Assembly (NCBI RefSeq): GCF_004102045.2
Contig: NZ_CP029684.2
Location: 186,001 to 250,000, forward strand
Source of the DNA: Oenococcus sicerae
GTDB taxonomy: Bacteria > Bacillota > Bacilli > Lactobacillales > Lactobacillaceae
DNA: 64,000 nt
Direction: 5' to 3'
Shown: in pieces, positions 1 to 13,522 of the stretch
How the letters are laid out: each line of letters opens with the position of its first letter
Position numbering within the stretch: the stretch's first letter is position 1
Program-made: the position numbers and the translations under genes
Notes under the pieces: model-generated
Seen by the model: the letters and a program-made list of their open reading frames with translations, nothing else
Told to the model about the DNA's origin: nothing
Databases searched by the model: none

Positions 1-2252
<2,252 letters not shown>

Positions 2253-2473
2253 CTATCGATCTGACGACCGACGATTAACCAATAAATTATTTATGAGATC
2301 TATCTCTAGATTTTTTATTAGCGGTAACTTTTCAGTTACATTTTTATCGAAGTGAATTCTCGGTTCAATTTACCTAATGTCTCGATGTCGATTAAGACAT
2401 TAGGATTTTAAATTAACAAGAAATTTAATTACTATTCAGTTATCAATGTGCAATTGGCAGTCAAAACTGCCAA
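2253..2473 (-). other. tRNA-Ala to 23S internal transcribed spacer
   Basis: AT-rich spacer without a second tRNA. It holds two clear hairpins. One has 10-bp perfect arms CCTAATGTCT / AGACATTAGG at 2373-2382 and 2395-2404. The other has 8-bp perfect arms at 2454-2461 and 2466-2473 with a 4-base loop, and directly abuts the tRNA 3' end. Neither is followed by a T-run on the transcribed strand, so RNA processing is a better guess than termination. Confidence 0.7.
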
Positions 2474-2546
2474 TGGAGAATATCGGGTTCGAACCGATGA
2501 CCCCCTGCTTGCAAAGCAGGTGCTCTCCCAGCTGAGCTAATTCCCC
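2474..2546 (-). tRNA. tRNA-Ala (anticodon UGC)
   Basis: The reverse strand folds into a 73-base cloverleaf: acceptor arms GGGGAAT / ATTCTCC, D-arm, anticodon loop TTTGCAA giving anticodon UGC, and T-loop TTCGAAC. The G3:U70 pair that identifies alanine tRNA is present and the discriminator base is A. The terminal CCA is not encoded and must be added after transcription. It lies in the 16S-23S spacer. A lone tRNA-Ala there is usual for Leuconostocaceae. Confidence 0.97.
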
Positions 2547-2569
2547 AGTTGCTGATTTTCAGGGCGGCG

Positions 2570-2605
2570 CTCTGAAAACCGAACAGAACTCAAACAAACA
2601 AATTT
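2570..2605 (-). other. 3' arm of the 16S rRNA processing stem
   Basis: Downstream of 16S, the plus-strand text CTCTGAAAACCGAACAGAAC followed by a CAAACAAACAAATTT stretch nearly repeats the minus-strand leader at 4356-4390. The transcript segments on each side of 16S are therefore complementary, as expected for the RNase III processing stem. Seen directly from the sequence; the cleavage site is not determined. Confidence 0.75.
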
Positions 2606-2634
2606 TGATATTTAAATCAGTCTAGTATTCCGAT

Positions 2635-4208
<1,574 letters not shown>

Positions 4209-4390
4209 AAAAGCTTGAACTTGGTGTTCATAATGAATTACTGACTGTTTGTTTTACCAAACGTTAAATAATTTATTGTTTTTGTATTACGAATTGACTT
4301 CGCAAATTATTGAAAATTTGTTTATAAGCACTTGCATACTTATAAATCCCTACACAATTTGTTTGTCTTTGTTCTGTTCAGTTTTCAAAG
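4209..4390 (-). other. rRNA operon leader with boxA-like element and 5' processing arm
   Basis: Transcribed leader between the rRNA promoter and 16S. On the minus strand it holds CTTTGAAAACTGAACAG (about 4390-4374), the boxA-like sequence commonly seen in Firmicutes rRNA leaders and linked to antitermination. The segment 4356-4390 is complementary to the spacer segment 2570-2605 across the 16S gene. No gene is seen here. Confidence 0.65.
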
Positions 4391-4421
4391 TGCTGCGTCA
4401 CTTCACAAAAGCAACTTTTAT

Positions 4422-4450
4422 ATCATGCCAGAGAATCAAACGAATGTCAA
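4422..4450 (-). promoter_or_regulatory. Probable rRNA operon promoter
   Basis: Minus strand: perfect -35 TTGACA (4450-4445), 17-base spacer, extended -10 TG-G-CATGAT (core 4427-4422). A start about 7 bases downstream would give a leader of roughly 210 nt before 16S. Strand, position and box quality support it; no experiment does. Confidence 0.6.
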
Positions 4451-4579
4451 GACCTTTTTTCAATTAAGAATTGAAGCAGATCTCCTATCAATTTGACTCG
4501 CAAGCTGACTTAAATATACTACAGCCAAACGAGGCGAAGGTCAATAGAAAAATGATAAAAAATCAAAGAAATATAAAAA

Positions 4580-4624
4580 GAAAACAAAGAAAACAAAGAA
4601 AACAAAGAAAACAAAGAAAACAAA
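4580..4624. repeat. 9-bp tandem repeat, five perfect copies
   Basis: Five uninterrupted copies of GAAAACAAA, followed by a partial sixth (GAAAAA). It lies directly downstream of the rpoC terminator hairpin, so it forms the distal T-rich tract on the transcribed strand, and 130 bp upstream of the rRNA -35 box. A short plus-strand ORF across it (Lys-Gln-Arg repeats) is an artefact of the repeat. Confidence 0.95.
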
Positions 4625-4652
4625 GAAAAAGCCCGCTGCAAGGCAGCGGGCT
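4625..4652 (-). terminator. Rho-independent terminator after rpoC
   Basis: Ten-base-pair perfect GC-rich stem, arms AGCCCGCTGC (4630-4639) and GCAGCGGGCT (4643-4652), three-base loop. On the minus strand it is followed by TTTTTC and then the T-rich repeat. It lies 17 bp beyond the rpoC stop codon. Confidence 0.93.
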
Positions 4653-4669
4653 GAGATCAAGGAGATGAA

Positions 4670-7600
4670 CTACTTTTTAGCAGTTGATTTAGAACTGGCA
4701 TTAGCCGGTGTTTGATCAAAAGACTTTTGCAATTCATCCAAAGTAGGAATTTTTTCCAAAGGTTCAATAGGTGCAGCAACAACCTCGTCTTTAATATGGC
4801 GATATGCCGCGACACCGGTTCCGGCAGGAATAACCTTACCGATAATCACATTTTCCTTTAAACCAACTAGTGGATCGTTTTTACCGCGAATAGCAGCATC
4901 CGTCAAGACACGTGTCGTCTCTTGGAATGATGCAGCTGATAAGAATGAATTTGTTTCCAAAGAAGCTTTCGTAATACCAAGCAAAACCGGACGAGATGTC
5001 GCAGCGGTATTGCCAGAGAGAATGGCTTGTGTATTAGCACGACGGAAGTCAGCAATGTCAAGTAGCTCACCGGGTAGCAGATCCGTTTGTCCAGGATCCA
5101 TGACACGAACTTTACGCAACATCTGGCGAACCATAACTTCGACATGTTTATCAGCAATGCCAACACCTTGCATACGATAAACTTTTTGAACTTCAGCTAA
5201 CATATAGTTTTCGGTCTTCAAAGCGCTAGAAACCTTGATCAGTTCCTTAGGATCCAAAGGCCCCTCATTAATAGCCTCAGAACGATGGATTTCATCGCCC
5301 TCCGCAACACGCAAACGAGCTGAGATCGGCAGGATATACTCACGAGTATCAGTCTCGCCTTCAATCGTGACAGTTTTAGTGCGGTCAGCTGGATTTTCTT
5401 CAACACTAGTCACTTTACCTGTCACTTCAGAAATTTCGGCACGGCCCTTAGGATTACGAGCTTCAAAAATTTCCTGCACACGCGGCAAACCTTGTGTGAT
5501 ATCTTCTGACAACGCAACGCCGCCAGTATGGAAAGTACGCATAGTCAATTGAGTACCGGGTTCACCAATAGACTGAGCTGCAACGGTTCCAACGGCTTCA
5601 CCAACTTCAACGATGTCACCAGTCGCCATGTTGCGACCATAACATTTAACACAGACACCATGTTCAGTACGGCAAGTAAAAATCGAACGGATCGTAACAG
5701 TTAAGACACCAGCATCAATGATTTGATTAGCAATGCTTTCGTCAATCATTTCATTTTTTTGAACAATGACCTCGCCAGTCTCTGGATCAGCAACTGGTTT
5801 CATAGCATAACGACCTAAGATACGGTCATATAAAGGTTCAATGACTTCATTGCCGTCCATGATTGCAGAAACATCAAGTCCACGATCAGTACCACAATCA
5901 TCTTCACGCACAATGACTTCTTGAGCAACATCCACTAGACGACGAGTCAAGTATCCAGAGTTAGCAGTCTTCAAAGCTGTATCAGTCATACCTTTACGAG
6001 CACCATGAGTCGAAATGAACATTTCCAAAACAGAAAGGCCTTCACGGAAGTTAGCCGTAACAGGAAGCTCGATAACTTTTCCGTTAGGAGCGGCCATCAA
6101 ACCACGCATACCAGCAAGCTGGACGAAGTTTGAGATGTTTCCACGAGCACCAGAATCACTCATCATAAAGATCGGGTTCTTGGAGTCAAAGGAAGCAATC
6201 AGCATCTCCTTGATCTTATCTTGAGCGTCCGACCAAGTCTGTGTTACTTGTGTGTAACGCTCATCGTCAGTCAATAGACCGCGACGGAACTGTTTTGTAA
6301 TGGCTGCGACTCTTTCGTGAGCAGCTTTAAGCACCTCACCTTTCTGAGGCAACTCGGTCACATCAGACATGGCAACGGTCAATCCTGAACGAGTCGAGAT
6401 ATCATATCCAAGATCCTTCATATCATCCAACAAAACAGAAGTTCGAGTTACTTGATAACGCGCGTAAATTTGAGCAATGATGTCGGACAGAAAACCAGAC
6501 TTGAATGGACCATTCAAGGGTTCGTTTTTAAGCCATTCATGAATATCTGTTCCAGGTTCAAGGAAGAAATGGGCATCAATACCATCAAAATTCTCTGATT
6601 TCGGTTCGTTAATATATGGAAAATCAGCCGGTAAAATTTCGTTAAAGATAATTTTTCCAACCGTTGTTGCCAAAATCCTCGAACGTTGTTGATCCGTGAA
6701 TGGTTTTGCCTGATCAAAACTAGAAGCAGCAATACCAATTCGCGTATGCAATGCAACTTCATGATTTTGCAAAGCCATTTTAACTTCATCAGCGGAAGAA
6801 AAGACCATTCCCTCGCCTTGAATATCGGCTTCTTCAGTCGTTAGATAGTAGTTACCGATCGTCATATCTTGTGAAGGCGCAACAATCGGTTTCCCATCTT
6901 TGGGTGCCAAAATATGCGAAGCAGCCAGCATAAGCAAGCGTGCTTCAGCTTGTGCTTCATCTGACAAAGGCACATGAATAGCCATTTGGTCACCATCGAA
7001 ATCGGCGTTATAAGCAGTCGTAACTAATGGGTGCAAACGCATTGCTTTACCAGAAACAAGTACAGGTTCAAAAGCTTGGATGCCTAAACGGTGCAAAGTT
7101 GGCGCGCGGTTAAGCAGAACTGGATGCTCTTTAACAACTTCTTCTAGAACATCTTGAACAACATCTTCATGGCGCTCAACTAGACGGCGTGCCGAACGCA
7201 GGTTATTAGCGCCGCCATTTTCTGTGCCTAATTCGATCAAACGGTTGTATATGAAAGGTTTGAACAATTCAACAGCCATTTGACGAGGCAGACCCATTTG
7301 GTTCATCTTTAAGAAAGGACCAACATCAATAACAGAACGGCCTGAATAGTCAACACGTTTTCCTAACAGGTTCTGGCGGAAACGACCTTGCTTACCTTTT
7401 AGTAGGTGAGACAAAGATTTTAACGGCCGATTACCAGGACCAGAAACAGGACGTCCACGACGGCCATTATCAATCAAGGCATCAACAGCTTCTTGCAGCA
7501 TACGTTTTTCGTTTTGGACAATAATGCTTGGTGCGTTCAAATCCAATAAGCGCTTCAAACGATTATTGCGGTTAATAACACGACGGTATAAATCATTCAA

Positions 7601-8365
7601 ATCAGAAGTAGCGAAACGGCCGCCTTCAAGCTGAACCATCGGACGTAGATCAGGTGGAATAACAGGCACAACGTCCATAACCATCCATTCTGGTTTGTTG
7701 CCAGATTGTAAGAAGGCTTCAACGATATCCAAACGGCGAACCGCACGTGTACGCTTTTGTCCAGTTGCATCCTTCAAATCATTTTTTAATTCTTTAGCTT
7801 GCTTTTCAAGATCAACTTCAGCTAATAATTCCTTGATAGCTTCAGCGCCCATCTTGGCATCGAAAGCATCAGCACCGTACTGGTCTTGATATTGACGATA
7901 TTCAGCTTCGGTAATCAGTTGTTTCTTTTCGAGCGATGTATTACCAGCATCAATAACCACATAGCTTGCAAAATAAATAATTTCTTCAAGAGAGCGCGGG
8001 CTCATGTCAAGAATCAAGCCCATTCGGCTTGGAATTCCTTTGAAGTACCAAATGTGTGTTACTGGAGCTGCAAGTTCGATATGGCCCATCCGTTCGCGGC
8101 GAACTTTTGAAGAAGTAACTTCAACACCACAACGATCACAAACAATTCCCTTATAACGGATTCGCTTGTATTTGCCACAAGCACATTCATAATCTTTAAT
8201 TGGTCCGAAAATTCTTTCGTCAAAAAGACCATCACGTTCAGCTTTCAAAGTACGATAGTTGATCGTTTCTGGCTTTTTAACTTCGCCATAAGACCATTCA
8301 CGGATCTTAGCTGGCGATGCTAGACCAATTTGCATAGATTCAAATTTGTTAACGTCTATTGCCAA
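4670..8365 (-). CDS. rpoC: DNA-directed RNA polymerase subunit beta'
   Basis: Catalytic subunit of RNA polymerase, 1231 residues, normal for Lactobacillales. The N-terminal zinc ribbon uses Cys61, Cys63, Cys76 and Cys79. The Mg2+-binding NADFDGDQ motif is at about 453-460 with its three aspartates. The second zinc site is present in the last third (DCGTD, then [11 protein letters not shown]). The gene starts with ATG, 12 bp after rpoB, and ends at a strong terminator, so rpoBC forms one unit. The short lysine-rich C-terminus is unremarkable. Antisense ORFs inside it are shadows. Confidence 0.99.
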   Translation of the reverse strand: MAIDVNKFESMQIGLASPAKIREWSYGEVKKPETINYRTLKAERDGLFDERIFGPIKDYECACGKYKRIRYKGIVCDRCGVEVTSSKVRRERMGHIELAAPVTHIWYFKGIPSRMGLILDMSPRSLEEIIYFASYVVIDAGNTSLEKKQLITEAEYRQYQDQYGADAFDAKMGAEAIKELLAEVDLEKQAKELKNDLKDATGQKRTRAVRRLDIVEAFLQSGNKPEWMVMDVVPVIPPDLRPMVQLEGGRFATSDLNDLYRRVINRNNRLKRLLDLNAPSIIVQNEKRMLQEAVDALIDNGRRGRPVSGPGNRPLKSLSHLLKGKQGRFRQNLLGKRVDYSGRSVIDVGPFLKMNQMGLPRQMAVELFKPFIYNRLIELGTENGGANNLRSARRLVERHEDVVQDVLEEVVKEHPVLLNRAPTLHRLGIQAFEPVLVSGKAMRLHPLVTTAYNADFDGDQMAIHVPLSDEAQAEARLLMLAASHILAPKDGKPIVAPSQDMTIGNYYLTTEEADIQGEGMVFSSADEVKMALQNHEVALHTRIGIAASSFDQAKPFTDQQRSRILATTVGKIIFNEILPADFPYINEPKSENFDGIDAHFFLEPGTDIHEWLKNEPLNGPFKSGFLSDIIAQIYARYQVTRTSVLLDDMKDLGYDISTRSGLTVAMSDVTELPQKGEVLKAAHERVAAITKQFRRGLLTDDERYTQVTQTWSDAQDKIKEMLIASFDSKNPIFMMSDSGARGNISNFVQLAGMRGLMAAPNGKVIELPVTANFREGLSVLEMFISTHGARKGMTDTALKTANSGYLTRRLVDVAQEVIVREDDCGTDRGLDVSAIMDGNEVIEPLYDRILGRYAMKPVADPETGEVIVQKNEMIDESIANQIIDAGVLTVTIRSIFTCRTEHGVCVKCYGRNMATGDIVEVGEAVGTVAAQSIGEPGTQLTMRTFHTGGVALSEDITQGLPRVQEIFEARNPKGRAEISEVTGKVTSVEENPADRTKTVTIEGETDTREYILPISARLRVAEGDEIHRSEAINEGPLDPKELIKVSSALKTENYMLAEVQKVYRMQGVGIADKHVEVMVRQMLRKVRVMDPGQTDLLPGELLDIADFRRANTQAILSGNTAATSRPVLLGITKASLETNSFLSAASFQETTRVLTDAAIRGKNDPLVGLKENVIIGKVIPAGTGVAAYRHIKDEVVAAPIEPLEKIPTLDELQKSFDQTPANASSKSTAKK

Positions 8366-8377
8366 GTTATTTCTCCT

Positions 8378-11300
8378 TTATACATTTTCTTCATCAAGAT
8401 TCGCTGCTGGAATGCGAGGTGTGTCGTCATCATCCCCTTTAAACAAATCAGGTTTTTCTTTCGCGATTTGTTCTAAGGCATCAACCGTTGCGACATTATC
8501 ATCCTCATCCATTTGAGCCATTTTGACTTCTTGACCTTTACCATCGAGAACTTTCATGTCCAAACCAAGAGCCTGCAACTCCTTCACAAGAACACGGAAA
8601 GATTCAGGAACACCTGGTTTTGGAATTGCTTGTCCTTTGACGATTGACTCAAAGACTTTATTGCGGCCACGAACATCATCAGACTTATAGGTCAAAATTT
8701 CCTGCAAAGTGTAGGCGGCACCATAGGCTTCAAGTGCCCAGACCTCCATTTCACCAAAACGTTGACCACCAAACTGAGCTTTACCGCCTAAAGGCTGTTG
8801 CGTAACGAGCGAGTAAGGTCCGATGGAACGAGCATGAATCTTGTCATCGACCATGTGGGCCAGTTTCATATAATGCATGACACCGACAGAAATCCGATTG
8901 TCAAAAGCCTCACCAGTTTGGCCATCATACAAAACAGTCTTGCCATCTTCATTTAAGCCGGCTTCTTTCAATGCATCGGTAATTTCATCATCAGAGGCAC
9001 CATCGAAAACAGGTGTCATCACTTTAATACCAAGCTTTTTAGCAGCCATGCCTAAGTGGAGTTCCAAAATTTGTCCGATATTCATACGAGATGGCACGCC
9101 CATTGGTGAAAGCAAAATATCAATTGGTGTACCGTCTGGCATAAATGGCATGTCTTCTTCGGGAACGGTAATTGAAACAGTTCCCTTATTTCCATGACGG
9201 CCGGCCATTTTATCACCCACTTGAATCTTACGTTTTTGGGCAATAAAGACACGAACCATCATGTTGACGCCTGGTGCTAATTCATCGCCGTTTTCACGTG
9301 TGAATATTTCAACATCTTGGACAATTCCACCACCGCCATGGGGAACACGCAAAGAAGTATCACGAACTTCACGTGCTTTTTCACCGAAAATAGCATGCAG
9401 CAAACGTTCTTCGGCTGATAATTCAGTCACACCTTTGGGTGTGATTTTGCCAACCAGAATGTCGCCGTCTTCAACCTCGGCACCAATTCGGATAATGCCA
9501 GAATCATCAAGATCCTTTAATTGATCCTCACCAACGTTTGGAATTTCACGAGTGATCTCTTCGGGTCCGAGCTTTGTATCGCGCGCTTCTGATTCATGTT
9601 CTTCAATATGAATAGAAGTATAAACATCATCACGGACGAGACGTTCATTTAAGATAATCGCATCTTCAAAGTTATAGCCATGCCAAGTCATAAAGGCTAC
9701 GATCGGGTTTTGGCCCAAAGCAAGTTCGCCGTTTTCCATAGCAGGACCATCAGCGAGCACTTCACCCTTATCAATTTTTTCGCCAACTTTAACAATTGGC
9801 GTCTGGTTATAATTTTTGCCGCCATTGGAACGCTGGAATTTCATCAAAGGATATTCATGTAAAGTGCCATCTTCTTCGCGCACTTTAATTGTTCGACCAT
9901 CAACGTACTCAATCGTCCCTTTGTCTTCAGCAACCTGGGCTAAACCAGAGTCAACAGCAGCACGATATTCGATACCTGTGCCGACAATCGGAGAATGCGG
10001 TGCTACCAAAGGTACGGCTTGACGCTGCATGTTAGCACCCATTAGTGCACGGTTAGAATCATCGTTTTCAAGAAATGGGATCGCAGCTGTCGAAACGGCC
10101 ACAACCTGTTTAGGAGAAACGTCCATATAATCAACATCTTCAATTGGTGTTTCAATGTTATTGTCGCCGTGACGAGCAGTAACAGTTGCGTTAACGAAGG
10201 AACCATCATCAGCTAGTGGCGAGTTTGCCTGCGCGATCGTGTAATTATCCTCAACATCAGCCGTCAGATAATCAATTTTATCTGTGACTTTATGTGTATC
10301 CCAATCAACACGACGGTATGGTGTTTCAATAAAACCATATTCATTGATACGGCCATATACAGCTAAAGAAGTAATCAAACCAATGTTTGGGCCTTCAGGA
10401 GTCTCGATTGGGTCGATACGACCATAGTGAGAGTAGTGGACATCACGAACTTCATATCCAGCACGGTCACGAGTTAATCCACCAGGTCCCAAGGCTGACA
10501 AACGACGCTTATGGTTCAATTCACCAAGCGGATTCGTCTGGTCCATGAATTGTGAAAGTTGCGAGGAACCAAAGAATTCCTTGACAGCTGCAACAACTGG
10601 ACGAATATTAATCAATTGTTGAGGTGTAACCGTGTCTGAATCTTGAATAGACATTCTTTCACGAACAACACGTTCCATTCTCGTTAAACCAATACGGAAC
10701 TGGTTTTCTAATAATTCACCCACTGAACGAATGCGACGATTGCCTAAATGATCGATGTCGTCCGTTGCGCCAACACCTTCTTGCAAGTTAAAGAAATAAT
10801 TCATGCCAGCTAAAATATCAGCAGGCAGAATATAATGAATCGACTCATCAATATGACCGTTGCCAATCAGTTTGATAACTTTGGTTGGGTCAACTTGACT
10901 ATAAATTTTAATAACTTGAATCTTGATCGAATCAGGCAAAACACCTTCTTCATCGGGCTGAAGATTAACAATATGAAAATCATCTCGTTCCAATAACGGT
11001 GAAAGGATTTTCATGACTTTTTTGTCGATTTTTGTATTTTTAGCGACAACGATTTCGCCGTCAGCGTTCAAAATATCTTCAGCCAGCGTCTCACCAAACA
11101 AGCGTGAGTTCAAAGTCAATTTTTTATTCACTTTATAGCGGCCAACATTGCCAAGATCATAACGCTTTGGATCAAAGAAACGAGCTGCCAGTAACGAACG
11201 AGATGAATCGATCGTCTTTGGTTCGCCAGGACGCAAACGCTCGTAAATATCTTCCAACGCCTCGCCAACACGTGACATCGAAGGATCTTTATGAACATCT

Positions 11301-11971
11301 TTTTCAATTGACAAATTCAACGAATCAACATCATCGCCAAAAATGTCTTGGATCTCTGAATCAGAGCCAAAACCAAAAGAACGGATCAATTCAGTAATTG
11401 GTAGTTTACGAGTACGATCAATACGGATATTCGCAACACCTTTAGCGTCAGTATCCAATTCTAGCCAAGCGCCGCGATTTGGAATCACAGTCGTACCGAA
11501 AACAGTTTTGCCGCTCTTATCGGTGTCATCATTGTAATAAATACCTGGTGAGCGAACTAGCTGTGAAACAACGACACGTTCAGCACCGTTGATCACAAAT
11601 GATCCGTATTCCGTCATTAATGGAAATTCACCAAAATAGACATCCTGCGATTTGATCTCACCGGTCTCTTTATTAGTCAGTCGAAGTGTCACATGCAACG
11701 GGGCTGCATAATTGACACCTTGCTCACGAGATTCTTTCAATGAATATTTCGGTTCTCCCAAAGAGTAATCAACATATTCCAAAGACAGTTTGCCGGCAAA
11801 GTCTTCGATCGGCATAATGTCATTGAACATTTCTTTGATGCCTTTATCCATGAACCACTTATATGAAGCAGTCTGAACTTCGGTCAATGGTGGGATGTCA
11901 AGCACTTCTTTAGCAGAAGAGTAACTGCGCCGAGTAACATGCTTATTTATCTTCACGTTATGTGCAACCAA
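8378..11971 (-). CDS. rpoB: DNA-directed RNA polymerase subunit beta
   Basis: Beta subunit of RNA polymerase, 1197 residues. The start is TTG, chosen because GGAGG lies 7 bases upstream and the protein begins with the usual [16 protein letters not shown]-like N-terminus. The rifampicin cluster ([11 protein letters not shown]... [12 protein letters not shown]) retains the contact residues Asp477, His487 and Ser492, equivalent to E. coli D516, H526 and S531, so no resistance substitution is visible there. The residue before His487 is Asn where E. coli has Thr. The C-terminus is acidic. It is co-transcribed with rpoC. Confidence 0.99.
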   Translation of the reverse strand: MVAHNVKINKHVTRRSYSSAKEVLDIPPLTEVQTASYKWFMDKGIKEMFNDIMPIEDFAGKLSLEYVDYSLGEPKYSLKESREQGVNYAAPLHVTLRLTNKETGEIKSQDVYFGEFPLMTEYGSFVINGAERVVVSQLVRSPGIYYNDDTDKSGKTVFGTTVIPNRGAWLELDTDAKGVANIRIDRTRKLPITELIRSFGFGSDSEIQDIFGDDVDSLNLSIEKDVHKDPSMSRVGEALEDIYERLRPGEPKTIDSSRSLLAARFFDPKRYDLGNVGRYKVNKKLTLNSRLFGETLAEDILNADGEIVVAKNTKIDKKVMKILSPLLERDDFHIVNLQPDEEGVLPDSIKIQVIKIYSQVDPTKVIKLIGNGHIDESIHYILPADILAGMNYFFNLQEGVGATDDIDHLGNRRIRSVGELLENQFRIGLTRMERVVRERMSIQDSDTVTPQQLINIRPVVAAVKEFFGSSQLSQFMDQTNPLGELNHKRRLSALGPGGLTRDRAGYEVRDVHYSHYGRIDPIETPEGPNIGLITSLAVYGRINEYGFIETPYRRVDWDTHKVTDKIDYLTADVEDNYTIAQANSPLADDGSFVNATVTARHGDNNIETPIEDVDYMDVSPKQVVAVSTAAIPFLENDDSNRALMGANMQRQAVPLVAPHSPIVGTGIEYRAAVDSGLAQVAEDKGTIEYVDGRTIKVREEDGTLHEYPLMKFQRSNGGKNYNQTPIVKVGEKIDKGEVLADGPAMENGELALGQNPIVAFMTWHGYNFEDAIILNERLVRDDVYTSIHIEEHESEARDTKLGPEEITREIPNVGEDQLKDLDDSGIIRIGAEVEDGDILVGKITPKGVTELSAEERLLHAIFGEKAREVRDTSLRVPHGGGGIVQDVEIFTRENGDELAPGVNMMVRVFIAQKRKIQVGDKMAGRHGNKGTVSITVPEEDMPFMPDGTPIDILLSPMGVPSRMNIGQILELHLGMAAKKLGIKVMTPVFDGASDDEITDALKEAGLNEDGKTVLYDGQTGEAFDNRISVGVMHYMKLAHMVDDKIHARSIGPYSLVTQQPLGGKAQFGGQRFGEMEVWALEAYGAAYTLQEILTYKSDDVRGRNKVFESIVKGQAIPKPGVPESFRVLVKELQALGLDMKVLDGKGQEVKMAQMDEDDNVATVDALEQIAKEKPDLFKGDDDDTPRIPAANLDEENV

Positions 11972-12052
11972 TGTAATTCCTCCAATTTTTCGTTTGGTCA
12001 GTCAATTCCTGTTCGTTTCAAACAATGCGAGTTTCAATTCAACATTATTGTG

Positions 12053-12058
12053 ATTATA
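12053..12058 (-). promoter_or_regulatory. Probable rpoB -10 box
   Basis: Perfect TATAAT on the minus strand about 80 bp upstream of the rpoB start codon. A good -35 is not visible: 17 bases upstream falls inside the hairpin at 12068-12100 and reads GTTTCA. The -10 is convincing, the full promoter less so. Confidence 0.45.
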
Positions 12059-12064
12059 TGAACA

Positions 12065-12100
12065 TAAAAAAACGCTGAAACCTTTCGGATCCGCGTTTTT
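12065..12100 (-). terminator. Hairpin with GAAA tetraloop and T-run upstream of rpoB
   Basis: Minus strand: arms AAAAACGC and GCGTTTTT (12100-12093 and 12075-12068) enclosing a second stem closed by a GAAA loop, then seven Ts. It looks like an intrinsic terminator. It sits between the csp terminator and rpoB, so it may block leftover read-through or act as an attenuator in a longer rpoB leader. Confidence 0.65.
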
Positions 12101-12146
12101 GAAGTGACTACAGGACAATATTTCCGCAATCACATTTTAAAAAAGA

Positions 12147-12180
12147 CCTCACTGTGTAAATATTATACACAGGAGGTCAA
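12147..12180 (-). terminator. Rho-independent terminator after the cold-shock gene
   Basis: Minus strand: stem of GACCTC plus CTGTGTA paired with TACACAG, one unpaired T, and GAGGTC, followed by TTTTTT. It lies about 16 bp downstream of the csp stop codon. Confidence 0.92.
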
Positions 12181-12195
12181 TTAAAATCAACTAAA

Positions 12196-12399
12196 TTAGT
12201 TAGCTTTGTTAACGTTAACCGCTTGTGGTCCACGTTGACCGTCTTCTACTTCAAAAGTAACCTTTTGGCCTTCATCAAGAGACTTGAAGCCATCAGTCTG
12301 GATAGCTGAGAAATGTACGAAAACATCTCCACCGTTATCGCGAGTGATAAAACCATAGCCTTTATCGGCATTAAACCATTTAACTGTACCTGTTTCCAT
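12196..12399 (-). CDS. csp: Cold-shock protein (CspA family)
   Basis: Single cold-shock domain of 67 residues, a five-strand beta barrel that binds single-stranded RNA and DNA and acts as an RNA chaperone. RNP1 (KGYGFI, about 13-18) and RNP2 (VFVHF, about 26-30) are intact. Tryptophan 8 in VKWFN is conserved. It is a monocistronic gene with its own extended -10 promoter, a roughly 100-nt 5' leader and a terminator. A long leader is typical for cold-inducible csp mRNAs. Which csp paralogue it is cannot be told from this window. Confidence 0.97.
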   Translation of the reverse strand: METGTVKWFNADKGYGFITRDNGGDVFVHFSAIQTDGFKSLDEGQKVTFEVEDGQRGPQAVNVNKAN

Positions 12400-12506
12400 G
12401 AAAAAATTCTTTCTGCACTAAGTGCGTCGTATCCTATTTTGTAAATAATTGGCGCAGAGCTTTGAAAAATTTGATTCTTGGAACCTTACCGATTAATACT
12501 ATTCAA

Positions 12507-12515
12507 GTATAACAG
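12507..12515 (-). promoter_or_regulatory. csp promoter, extended -10
   Basis: Minus strand TG-T-TATACT, a near-consensus extended -10 box, about 108 bp upstream of the csp start. No strong -35 is seen, which extended -10 promoters tolerate. The resulting leader includes a small GCAC/GTGC hairpin just before the start codon. Confidence 0.55.
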
Positions 12516-12572
12516 AATCACCAGGCAAAAACCGCATAAAATAATTCCTTTTTTTCTTTTATGCATTAAATT

Positions 12573-13520
12573 TTAAGGATTTTTTGTGCTTTGGCTCAAC
12601 GAAGCAGAACTATCAGTAGCGCTGCTAACAGTGGCAGCTGAACTAGAGGCAGCTGCAGATTGAGCGGCTGCCTCGTTAGCAGTCTGTACAGCGGCTGCGG
12701 ACTCAGAATCAGCTGCTGCCTGAGCAGTTGATGCAGCTGAACTAGCGGCTGCTGCCTGAGATTTGGCAGCAGCTATTGAAGCAGCTTTGGACGATGCAGT
12801 TATTTTGTCATTAATCTTCTTATCATTTGGTGTCGCCGTGATCGATAAAAGAATTCGGATGGCAGCGGACTGAATCTTTGCGGCCTGTTCCTTTTGACCT
12901 GACTTCTCCGCTGTTTGTGCAGCTGCCAGCAGCCTTAAGGCCCCTTTATTTTTAATATTTTCAGGATGAGCAATAATTTGTTGCAGCTTTACTAACTGCT
13001 GGCTTGTCAACTGCAACCACTGATCATTGGGAATTTGAAAACTAATGTGTTTACTAGTGATTTTTTTATCTAATTTTCCAACAGCAAAAAATAGTTTAGA
13101 TAAGTGATTTGTATACTGCCAGCTGACAGTTCTCACCAATTTGTAAGCTTTATTGCCAGAAATTTGAGTCATCGACAGATCCGTGGCCATTGATGGTACG
13201 GCAGATGTCGTTTTAGCAGCGGCAGGCTTGGATTTGTAAACATAAATAACCAAATCATTGCCCAGCTTCTTACTCGTTGCCGTTGTTAAAATGCCAGTCG
13301 CCAATTTATTGTCTGCAACAGAGTAGATTTGGGTTTTTCTGATAGTGATTTTTCTTTGCATACCAAAATGCTGATTCATATTTAGCGTCATTAAAAACAA
13401 GCTGGCAAATAACCCTAAGCTGAATAAAAGACCAAAAAACCATCGCAATAAACGATTCTTGATCAGCATCCAGCTAACAAAGGCTAAAATCGCTAATAAG
13501 GCTACCAAAACAATAATCAT
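12573..13520 (-). CDS. DUF4811-type membrane protein with Ala/Ser-rich tail
   Basis: 315-residue protein of unknown function. Two hydrophobic segments near the N-terminus (about 2-20 and 25-46) are followed by an extracytoplasmic-looking region to about 225. The last 90 residues are low complexity, dominated by Ala, Ser and Gln. From memory of lactic acid bacterial genomes, this architecture next to a DHA2 transporter matches the DUF4811 family. The gene begins 2 bp after the transporter's stop codon, so the two are almost surely co-expressed. A role in the transporter's function is inferred from context only. Confidence 0.7.
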   Translation of the reverse strand: MIIVLVALLAILAFVSWMLIKNRLLRWFFGLLFSLGLFASLFLMTLNMNQHFGMQRKITIRKTQIYSVADNKLATGILTTATSKKLGNDLVIYVYKSKPAAAKTTSAVPSMATDLSMTQISGNKAYKLVRTVSWQYTNHLSKLFFAVGKLDKKITSKHISFQIPNDQWLQLTSQQLVKLQQIIAHPENIKNKGALRLLAAAQTAEKSGQKEQAAKIQSAAIRILLSITATPNDKKINDKITASSKAASIAAAKSQAAAASSAASTAQAAADSESAAAVQTANEAAAQSAAASSSAATVSSATDSSASLSQSTKNP

Positions 13521-13522
13521 GA

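Noticed and set aside
4471-4668. 65-aa plus ORF with Lys-Gln-Arg repeats
   Set aside because: It is the 9-bp DNA repeat and the rpoC terminator read as protein; no start signal.
4903-11537. Many ORFs of 60-106 aa opposite or inside rpoC and rpoB
   Set aside because: Shadow frames of highly conserved coding sequence.
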